NCBI RefSeq assembly: GCF_004119445.1
Contig: NZ_QICI01000036.1
Coordinates: forward strand, 1 to 64,000
Direction: 5' to 3'
DNA: 64,000 nucleotides
From: Chryseobacterium sp. CH21
GTDB lineage: Bacteria; Bacteroidota; Bacteroidia; Flavobacteriales; Weeksellaceae
Shown: piece after piece, positions 56,794 to 64,000 of the stretch
Layout of the letters: the number at the start of each line of letters is the position of its first letter
How positions within the stretch are numbered: position 1 is the stretch's first letter
The notes under the pieces: model-generated
What the model was told of the DNA's origin: nothing
Database searches by the model: none
The model's input: only the letters and a program-made list of their open reading frames with translations
Translations under genes and position numbers: made by a program

Positions 56794-57594
56794 CTATAAA
56801 TATCCCCATTCAAAGGTTTTTTTGATCAATTCAGAGCTGTTTTTGCAGTCGGATTTTCTTAAAATATTTTTCCTATGGGTCCGAACTGTTTCTTCCGAAA
56901 TATTCAGCAGATCCGAAATCTCACATGTTGAATATCCTTTTGCAATGCAGTTAATGACTTCAACTTCTCTTTTGGTGAAAATGACGAATGTAGATTCGTT
57001 AGATTTATTACTTCCCATCCATTGCATCTGGTGAAAATCTTCCCGTCCGTTGATTCCGGAAACCAATACCACATAAGAATTCTGGTGTGTAATGTGTTCA
57101 ATATTGGTATGGATATTAACTGCCTGCAAAAGTCTGCCGTCTTCATCTTTATAGGTATGTAAAGCCTGATGATGGAAGAGTTCATAATTACCTTTTGAAG
57201 TTCTCATCCTGAAACAGTAGCTTGTTTTCAGTTCCTGCTGGTAATCAAAACCGTCAATTTCTTTTATTTTTTCTATCGACATTCTTTCTGCTTCCATCAC
57301 AAATTCCACGTCATCAGGATGGATGAGGTCTATAATTTCTTTCAGATGTACAGGATGTTTATGGAGACCATGTATTGCTAAAATATCTTCATCATGATTA
57401 CAAATGATGGTGCTGTCTGCAAAATTGATGACATAATAATAGAATTTTCCAGGAGCAAAAATTTCTCCGATTATGTTTTCAATGGTGGGAACGGGCAGTA
57501 TTCTGTTGTTATTCTGTAAAATTTCAGGATAGTCATTCCAGACCTTAATGAGGGGATGAGGTCTTTTTGCGTGAGTCAGGTGTTTTTTCTTCAT
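56794..57594 (-). CDS. LuxR-type regulator with PAS-like sensor domain
   Basis: A 266-residue regulator. The N-terminal two-thirds is PAS-like (PGKFYYYVINFADSTIICNH, IDLIHPDDVEFVMEAERMS, YCFRMRTSKGNYELFHHQAL), and residues 203-262 are a LuxR/GerE helix-turn-helix (FTKREVEVINCIAKGYSTCEI, LNISEETVRTHRKNILRKS). There is no receiver domain. Such proteins are frequent in Chryseobacterium. The MpaB-family gene downstream on the same strand is a possible target by proximity only. Confidence 0.92.
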   Translation of the reverse strand: MKKKHLTHAKRPHPLIKVWNDYPEILQNNNRILPVPTIENIIGEIFAPGKFYYYVINFADSTIICNHDEDILAIHGLHKHPVHLKEIIDLIHPDDVEFVMEAERMSIEKIKEIDGFDYQQELKTSYCFRMRTSKGNYELFHHQALHTYKDEDGRLLQAVNIHTNIEHITHQNSYVVLVSGINGREDFHQMQWMGSNKSNESTFVIFTKREVEVINCIAKGYSTCEISDLLNISEETVRTHRKNILRKSDCKNSSELIKKTFEWGYL

Positions 57595-57737
57595 TGGTTA
57601 ATGTTTTCTTAAAAATAATAAAATTATGTTAAATAAAATCACCCTTTTGTGGTATTTCGTGTGGTAGGAAAGTATTGTAGTTTTAAATAAAACTAATGAC
57701 CATTTCAAAAAAACTTTAATCTGAAAAATAAATAACC

Positions 57738-58501
57738 ATGAAAACAAAAATTGTATTACTGTTTCTGCTTGGATGGGTGGGGATGGTTTTTGGACAAAAT
57801 TTAATAAATGAGAGTAGAATATTATTGAATCCAACAGATTTGTTTCAATATAGTGCTTCCTCAGCCTCAAAGAAATCAACATCTACTGTTCCTATTATCG
57901 GGAATTCAAAATTGTAGGTGAAGAAAATGAATATTATAGGATTTATTTTTGGCCTTGGAAAGAAGGTTCTGACAATTATAATAAATATAATATTGACATT
58001 ATAACAAAGGAGCAGAAATATTTTTTAATTGAAAAGAGATTAATTGATAATTATTCCTCGAAGATCTATAATCGTTTTGCTCCAGCCTGGGGTACGTTTA
58101 CTTATCCTTTTAAATGGAGACCAAATGATGGTAGTTTTGAACCTACATTTGCCCTGACTATTGCTGGTGGTATAAAATTTAATCCTTGGTGGACAAATAA
58201 GCATGTTTTATCATTATTGGTTGGAGTTGGTCCTTCATCTGTAAATCTAGACAAATACAATACTACAATATTAGAAAAACCTCTTGAGAACAAAATAACA
58301 GTTGCTGCAGTTACTTTTTCACTGAATTTAATGTATCAATATGAATTTGTGCAATTTGGTATTTCAGGGGGAATTGATAATATATTTGACAGTAATGTAT
58401 ATAATTGGAAAAACCAAGGAAAACCTTGGGTTTCTTTTGGGGTTGGTATAGGTATTTTTAAAGATAATGATAAAACAGCAACACCAGCATCAAATCCTTA
58501 A
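57738..58501 (+). pseudogene. Secreted protein of unknown function, frameshifted as sequenced
   Basis: The frame opens at 57738 with a signal peptide (MKTKIVLLFLLGWVGMVFGQ) and stops after IIGNSKL. Adding one G to the GGG at 57900-57902 gives IIGEFKIVGEENEYYRIYFW and continues to a stop at 58501, for 254 residues. The second half has glycine-rich alternating strands (FALTIAGGIKFNPWW, HVLSLLVGVGPSSV, VQFGISGGIDNIFD, WVSFGVGIGIF), suggesting an outer membrane or porin-like barrel. I do not recognise the family. It converges on gapA with a shared terminator. Confidence 0.7.
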
Positions 58502-58533
58502 TATATAAGAATATTATTATCTGAAACAATAAA

Positions 58534-58558
58534 AAAACCTTCCCATCAGGAAGGTTTT
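58534..58558. terminator. Bidirectional terminator between the secreted-protein gene and gapA
   Basis: AAAACCTTCC-catca-GGAAGGTTTT, a 10-bp stem with A and T runs on either side, serves both converging genes. Confidence 0.88.
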
Positions 58559-58589
58559 ATATTACTCATTGCTTATCGCTCATTACTTA

Positions 58590-59606
<1,017 letters not shown>

Positions 59607-59626
59607 TTATTAGATTATAAAAATAA

Positions 59627-60612
59627 TTAGATTGCTAAAATTTCTGAAATCAGTAAAAGATCCTTATTGATTTCGTTATGTTTTTTAATGGCTTCTTCTA
59701 TCGGTGTATACGTCAGATCATTAGAACGCATTCCTGCCATTACATTGGTTTGTCCTTCCATAAGTCCGGTTACTGCTCCATAACCTAGTCTGCTTGCCAA
59801 AACTCTGTCTGCACAGCTTGGAGAACCTCCTCTCTGCATATGCCCCAAAATGGCTACACGAATATCATAGTCCGGGAAAGTCTGTTTTGTTTTTTCTGCA
59901 AGTTCGTAAACATTAGCCAGTTTTTCACCTTCTGCTACGACTACGATGCTGGATGATTTTCCTGTTTTTCAGCATTTCTGAATTTCACGAAAAGCTCATC
60001 AATACTGTCTTTCTTTTCAGGAATTAAAATATCCAGAGCTCCGGCAGCCAATCCACTGTTTAGTGCAATAAAACCAGCATCACGACCCATTACTTCCACA
60101 AAGAAAACTCTGTTGTGGGAAGTTGCCGTATCACGGATTTTATCAATAGCATCCATGGCAGTATTCAAAGCAGTGTCATAACCGATGGTATTATCCGTAC
60201 CGAAAATATCATTATCGATTGTTCCCGGGATACCGATCACTCTGATTCCGAATTCTTCATTAAAGATTTTTGCACCGGTAAATGTTCCGTCTCCTCCAAT
60301 ACATACCAACCCGTCTATTCCAAGTTTTACGCAGTTGTCGTACGCTTTCTGACGGCCTTCTTTTGTTCTGAACTCAGCGGATCTGGCAGATTTTAGAATC
60401 GTTCCACCCTGGTTGATTATATTTTTTACGGAACGGGCTCCCATTCTCAGGAAATCATCGTTGATAAGGCCATTGTAACCTTCTCTTACTCCGTAACATT
60501 CGATATTATAGTAATTGGCGGTTCTTACTACCGCTCTTAATGCCGCATTCATACCCGGAGAGTCACCTCCTGAAGTAAGAACTGCAATCTTTTTTACAGC
60601 ACTCTCTTTCAT
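59627..60612 (-). pseudogene. pfkA: 6-phosphofructokinase, frameshifted as sequenced
   Basis: Phosphorylates fructose 6-phosphate with ATP, the committing step of glycolysis. The first part from MKESAVKKIAVLTSGGDSPG has the ATP site, GGDGTF and the IPGTIDND active-site motif. The frame breaks at the T5 run 59965-59969. One extra base restores AEKTGKSSSIVVVAEGEK, then GHMQRGGSPSCADRVLASRLG (effector/substrate region) to the stop at 59627. The restored length, 328 residues, is the normal family size. I chose the start at 60612 because the candidate -7 element lies just upstream. The break is almost certainly an assembly error. gapA follows after 32 bases. Confidence 0.93.
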
Positions 60613-60632
60613 CAAGTAAAAAATTTCGAACA

Positions 60633-60640
60633 CAAATTTA
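60633..60640 (-). promoter_or_regulatory. Candidate -7 element TAAATTTG of pfkA-gapA
   Basis: On the minus strand TAAATTTG matches TAnnTTTG and lies 20 bases before the pfkA start codon at 60612. It overlaps the 5' end of the longer frame, which argues for the shorter start. No TTG at the usual -33 distance was found. Confidence 0.45.
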
Positions 60641-60695
60641 CAAAAACAAGTTCAGATTATCGTAGTAACTTTCCAATAGTTTTGAATATAAATTA

Positions 60696-61574
60696 TTAAA
60701 AGGTTCTGAAGTTTGTAGGTTTAAAAAAATATCGCGCAGTTTTCGTTTCCGAAGCATTCACGTCAAGGTCGTACCAAGGCGTAAAATAGGGATTAAATGG
60801 ATTAGAGAGCACATGAACCGACTGAGCGGGTGTGAAACCTTCACTTAATAAGAACAGTCTTTTGCCTTCCGGATTTTTGCAGACTCCTGAAATAAAAACG
60901 ATATGTCCCGGACTGCCTGGCGTGATCAGAATATCTCCTGTTTTCAGATCAGAATTCTTCGTTACTGGCTTTGTTTCTTTGTTTAATGAAATGGTTCCGG
61001 CATAATTAAAAATCAGATCCAGATAATTTCTGAAACTCTGGTAAGAATCATCAAAAGCAGCCGTTTTTCTGAAGCTGACCGAATTTCCACTCACAACAGC
61101 TCTCATTCCACTTTTATAATCGTTCCAGCTGAGAAGATCACCGCTTGTAAAATGAAACTTAATTTCGTCGAATTGTTTCGTGTTATAAAGATATTCTGCT
61201 CTTATTCGAATAGCGGCATCAGCACACTGCTGTAAATCTTTATTTCCAGTATCGATATCAAAAATAGCTTCATGAAGATGCTGGTTAGAAATAGGAGTTC
61301 CTTCATATTTTATAATCTGGCTGCCGTAAGGTTTCAGCTTAAAATGTTCAATAAAATATCCGAAAGAATCCGGTTTTTCTTCAATCCATTCATAACCTTC
61401 CGGAGGAGAAAATCGTTCCCTGATGGTATTTTTTTCTTTATTGATTTTTAAAGCATTTTCTGTAATTAAATGCTCGTTCTTATCTGGCTCAGGCAACAGA
61501 CGGTCTGATAATTTTTCTTTTGTACAGCCTGCGAGCATTAAAAATGCAGTGATTCCGGTGATAACTTTTTTCAT
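60696..61574 (-). CDS. DUF4846 lipoprotein
   Basis: A 292-residue lipoprotein (signal peptide MKKVITGITAFLMLAGC, lipid-bearing C17). The mature protein matches the DUF4846 family: RFSPPEGYEWIEE, SFGYFIEHFKLKPYGSQI, YEGTPISNQHLHEAIFDID, DLQQCADAAIRIRAEYLY, and GDILITPGSPGHIVFISGV, whose GHxV histidine pattern recalls an NlpC-like or amidase fold. Function is unknown; a cell-envelope role is inference. The start at 61574 is preferred to an upstream ATG at 61595 because it gives a clean lipoprotein signal. Confidence 0.85.
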   Translation of the reverse strand: MKKVITGITAFLMLAGCTKEKLSDRLLPEPDKNEHLITENALKINKEKNTIRERFSPPEGYEWIEEKPDSFGYFIEHFKLKPYGSQIIKYEGTPISNQHLHEAIFDIDTGNKDLQQCADAAIRIRAEYLYNTKQFDEIKFHFTSGDLLSWNDYKSGMRAVVSGNSVSFRKTAAFDDSYQSFRNYLDLIFNYAGTISLNKETKPVTKNSDLKTGDILITPGSPGHIVFISGVCKNPEGKRLFLLSEGFTPAQSVHVLSNPFNPYFTPWYDLDVNASETKTARYFFKPTNFRTF

Positions 61575-61639
61575 GTGTTTTTTTAGTTCACACAAATATC
61601 ATTTTTTTTAGCTTACCTGCCAATATATTATATGAAAAC

Positions 61640-61990
61640 TTATTGTGTCAATAGCTCATCTTTTTCTGGAATCAATAATTTTCCCCAGTCATTCAGTTGC
61701 CAAAGAATTTTCACAAGCTGTTCACCAAGTTCTGTCAAAGTGTATTCTACCCTTGGAGGAAGTTCATTGAAAGATTGTTTGGTTAAAATACCATCTTCTA
61801 CCATTTCACTCAGCTGCTGATTGAGAACTCTCCGGTCAACTTTAGCAATACCCCGCAGAAATTCACTGGGCCGTTTTTTTCCTTCATTGATCTGCCAGAC
61901 GATAGGAATTTTCCATTTACCACTGATGGTATTCACTGCAACTTCCAGCGGACAAATTTTATTTTCTTCAACTTTTCCCTTTGTTTTCAT
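61640..61990 (-). CDS. HxlR family transcriptional regulator
   Basis: A 116-residue winged-helix regulator. After MKTKGKVEENK comes the family cysteine (ICPLEVAVNTISGKWKIPIV), then FLRGIAKVDRRVLNQQLSEM (recognition helix) and DGILTKQSFNELPPRVEYTLT (wing). HxlR proteins often sense oxidants or electrophiles through this cysteine. The gene is divergent from a peroxiredoxin-like gene 95 bases away, so control of that gene in response to oxidative stress is a reasonable inference. The longer frame from 62194 overlaps the divergent gene and is rejected. Confidence 0.93.
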   Translation of the reverse strand: MKTKGKVEENKICPLEVAVNTISGKWKIPIVWQINEGKKRPSEFLRGIAKVDRRVLNQQLSEMVEDGILTKQSFNELPPRVEYTLTELGEQLVKILWQLNDWGKLLIPEKDELLTQ

Positions 61991-62085
61991 AAAATTGACT
62001 TTTTTATCCCTATGGGCGAAAAATATGCGGTATTGCCTATTCTTAAAGGCTTTTAGACCTTTGTAAAAATAATAAATTAAAAACA

Positions 62086-62724
62086 ATGAATACACTGGCC
62101 ATGCAGATTGAACAATTGAATCATGAACTATCATCCCAGCTTCCACAAGAGGTTTTAAGCGCATTCGAAAGTTCTGTTGAAGATTTAAAAACAAAGAATA
62201 TAGAAGAAAATAGTATTCAGATAGGGGAAGAAATGCCCGGATTTTCTCTGCCCAACGTGTATGGCAAAAAAATAAGTTCCGGAGAAATCCTCAAAAACGG
62301 AAAAATGATTCTGGCTTTTTACAGAGGTCGCTGGTGCCCCTATTGTAATCTTGAATTAAAATTTTTGCAGGAAAGGATTTCAAAAATGCATGAGAAAAAT
62401 GCAGTTTTAGTAGCTATTTCTCCACAAAGTACTGATCAGTCTCTCATGATGGCGGAAAAAAACAATCTTGAATTTGAAGTATTGACTGATTATAACAATG
62501 AGTTTGCTAAAAAACTTGGAATTGTATTTCAGCTGCAGGATTTCGTATTGCCTTATTATCAGAATTTAGGGATTGATCTTTCGCTTTTCAATAAAAACAA
62601 TGAAAACACGTTACCTGTTCCGGCTGTTTTCGTTGTAGATGAAAATAGTAAAGTGGTATATAAATTTTTAGAGGTAAATTACATAAGTAGAGTAGATGTT
62701 GAAAAATTAATACAATCATTATGA
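62086..62724 (+). CDS. Peroxiredoxin-like family protein
   Basis: A 212-residue thioredoxin-fold protein of the AhpC/TSA superfamily. The N-terminal 45 residues are helical. The active-site motif is GRWCPYCNLEL (C84 and C87), a CxxC arrangement as in thioredoxin rather than a single peroxidatic Cys. The rest (VLVAISPQSTDQSLMMAEK, FEVLTDYNNEFAKKLGI, LPVPAVFVVDENSKVVYKFLE) is typical. It likely reduces peroxides or disulfides. It overlaps the DNA alkylation repair gene by four bases (ATGA). Confidence 0.93.
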   Translation: MNTLAMQIEQLNHELSSQLPQEVLSAFESSVEDLKTKNIEENSIQIGEEMPGFSLPNVYGKKISSGEILKNGKMILAFYRGRWCPYCNLELKFLQERISKMHEKNAVLVAISPQSTDQSLMMAEKNNLEFEVLTDYNNEFAKKLGIVFQLQDFVLPYYQNLGIDLSLFNKNNENTLPVPAVFVVDENSKVVYKFLEVNYISRVDVEKLIQSL

Positions 62725-63521
62725 CAGAAAAACGAAAAGGAGCCCGTTCCATCAAAGATATTCCAACTGATATTTTAGAACAGCTGAATAAGGGAGAAAT
62801 TGAAACCGCCAATCTCACAGAATGGCTTGCAGTAGATCAAAGGTTGCTATTAGAAAACTTACTGTTGCAGAATAATCGCAAAGAATATTTAAAACCCATT
62901 TTAGAAAATGTAGACCAACTGAAAAAACAAACGGTGAATACCATTAATGAAACCATTGGTGTTGGACTTCTTCATCTGGCCATAAAAAATAAAGATGATG
63001 AATTTCTTCAAAAACTTGCAACCCATCCAGCAGATCTTGTACGGTGTTGGGGAGCTTATACCATTGGCCGAAACCATAATTTAAAATTGTCTGAAAAACT
63101 AGACAGAATTCAATCTTTTGCTTCGGACTCTCATTTTGGTGTGAGAGAAATCTGCTGGATGGCGGTACGTCCGGATATTACTAAAAATCTGGAGGAAAGT
63201 TTATCTATTTTGTCAGCATGGACAAAGCATGATCATGAGAACGTGAGACGTTTTGCCAGCGAATCTACAAGACCAAGGGGAGTCTGGTGTGAGCATATTA
63301 ATGTTTTAAAGCAAAACCCAGGACTGGGACTGGAAATTTTAGAACCTTTACGATCCGATTCTTCCAGATATGTACAGGACAGTGTTGGCAACTGGCTGAA
63401 TGATGCCAGCAAATCACAACCCGAGTTTGTTGTAGAAATCTGTGATGAATGGCTTCGGGAAAGCCCGACAAAAGAAACACAGTATATCGTAAAGAAAGCT
63501 CTGCGAACCCTTAAAAAGTAA
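62721..63521 (+). CDS. DNA alkylation repair protein (AlkD-like HEAT-repeat glycosylase family)
   Basis: A 266-residue all-helical protein of HEAT-like repeats. Motifs include DLVRCWGAYTIGR, FASDSHFGVREICWMAVRPD, HENVRRFASESTRPRGVW (the conserved RR...RP...W region that in AlkD faces DNA), and SRYVQDSVGNWLNDASKSQPE. AlkD excises 3- and 7-alkylpurines. Assignment is by family; the exact activity of this branch is not shown. Its start overlaps the peroxiredoxin stop, so the two form a stress-response operon under the divergent HxlR regulator. Confidence 0.88.
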   Translation: MTEKRKGARSIKDIPTDILEQLNKGEIETANLTEWLAVDQRLLLENLLLQNNRKEYLKPILENVDQLKKQTVNTINETIGVGLLHLAIKNKDDEFLQKLATHPADLVRCWGAYTIGRNHNLKLSEKLDRIQSFASDSHFGVREICWMAVRPDITKNLEESLSILSAWTKHDHENVRRFASESTRPRGVWCEHINVLKQNPGLGLEILEPLRSDSSRYVQDSVGNWLNDASKSQPEFVVEICDEWLRESPTKETQYIVKKALRTLKK

Positions 63522-63842
63522 GAGTTATCCACAAAAGGCAAATGTCTATTTGTTTTTTACTACATATACTACAGATTTTCATGTATTTAAATGATTTTTT
63601 CAAACCCATTATTCTTAATGGGAAAGTAATTTTCTGCTCAATTTTCTTTAAAAAGTGACATTGAAAAAATTTCAATATTAACGGAATGTTAACTGAAAAA
63701 AGTTATCCACAATATGAGTTTTCGATGAATGTGAGTTATATATTTCACGAAATGAGCGGGTTAAATAAATAGCTTCACAGAAGAACCGAAAATAATCTAT
63801 TTTTTAGTCGAAATAAAAAGTTATCCACAATATGGAATTTGA
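63522..63842. other. Intergenic region with three perfect DnaA boxes, candidate replication origin
   Basis: TTATCCACA occurs at 63525-63533, 63703-63711 and 63821-63829, all on the plus strand. The last two share the longer word AAAAAGTTATCCACAATATG. The region is AT-rich and has no gene. Only scattered single copies of the 9-mer were noticed elsewhere in the window, within coding sequence. The arrangement fits an oriC but strand skew and gene order cannot be judged from this window alone. Confidence 0.4.
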
Positions 63843-64000
63843 TTACCATTTTTCAGTCAGATATTTCCAGTATCTTTTCGGAACATGTTGAATATGGAGT
63901 TTCATATTTTTTCTTTCCACGATATTGGTTTTCGTGAAATAACGTTGCCAAAGCACTTGATAACTTTTTTCTTCATCATGGAACTTTTGCTGATAATGAT
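63843..64000 (-). CDS. Probable TIGR03915-type DNA repair/metabolism protein, C-terminal fragment
   Basis: The last 51 codons of a minus-strand gene that continues beyond the window. They encode HYQQKFHDEEKSYQVLWQRY, then a NIVERKNMKLHIQHVPKRYW core and end KYLTEKW. The ...ER.N...H...VP.RYWKYL.E pattern resembles the C-terminus of the DUF4130 / TIGR03915 family, which often sits beside a radical-SAM protein and is annotated as putative DNA repair. This is from memory and rests on a short fragment. Confidence 0.55.
   Translation of the reverse strand, partial: HYQQKFHDEEKSYQVLWQRYFTKTNIVERKNMKLHIQHVPKRYWKYLTEKW

Overview
The window comes from a low-GC member of the Bacteroidota and most resembles Chryseobacterium or a close relative (Weeksellaceae, Flavobacteriia). 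Supporting signs are tandem SusC/SusD pairs, a TamL lipoprotein next to TamB, a fused CcoN-CcoO oxidase subunit, a bacterial deoxyhypusine-synthase homologue, weak ribosome binding sites, and several -7 elements of the TAnnTTTG type. The genus is inferred from gene content, not from a search.

Layout. 0-2.3 kb: a tandem repeat, radA and a YceI-like secreted protein. 2.4-8.8 kb (minus strand): a six-gene lipid locus with the gene content of E. coli ynbABCD (CDP-alcohol phosphatidyltransferase, CDP-diglyceride synthase homologue, PAP2/dual-specificity phosphatase fusion, hydrolase/methyltransferase fusion), plus a patatin-like protein and a short-chain dehydrogenase. 9-13.3 kb: pyrG, yidC, rnhB. 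13.7-23.6 kb: two SusC/SusD pairs and a lipocalin-like lipoprotein. 23.7-33.9 kb: argS, a YihY/BrkB membrane protein, tamL-tamB. 34.2-37.4 kb: the cbb3 oxidase genes. 37.5-41 kb: a small regulator, an amino acid permease, an HdeD-like protein and a DUF4279-like protein. 41.2-43.1 kb: two tRNA-Gln genes, menE, arfB. 43.1-47 kb: a GreA/GreB-like protein with a structured leader, a deoxyhypusine-synthase homologue, an alkyltransferase-like protein, a regulator, and a dense set of dispersed intergenic repeats. 47.3-55.2 kb: htpG, an S9 peptidase, an unknown protein, recA. 55.5-61.6 kb: an MpaB-family protein, a LuxR-type regulator, a broken secreted protein, pfkA-gapA, a DUF4846 lipoprotein. 61.6-64 kb: an HxlR regulator divergent from a peroxiredoxin / DNA alkylation repair pair, an intergenic region with three perfect DnaA boxes (possible replication origin), and the end of a putative DNA repair gene.

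A dominant feature of the sequence itself is that seven genes are broken by nine single-base frameshifts, and every one is repaired by adding one base to a short homopolymer. The affected genes include pfkA and menE, and the repaired pfkA has a normal family length. Systematic homopolymer undercalling in the assembly is the most likely cause, so these genes are probably intact in the organism. They are listed as pseudogene only because the sequence as given is broken.

The most interesting biology is the expanded ynb-like lipid locus, a probable pathway for a non-standard phospholipid, and the families of short intergenic elements between 43.9 and 54.1 kb that look like non-autonomous mobile sequences.
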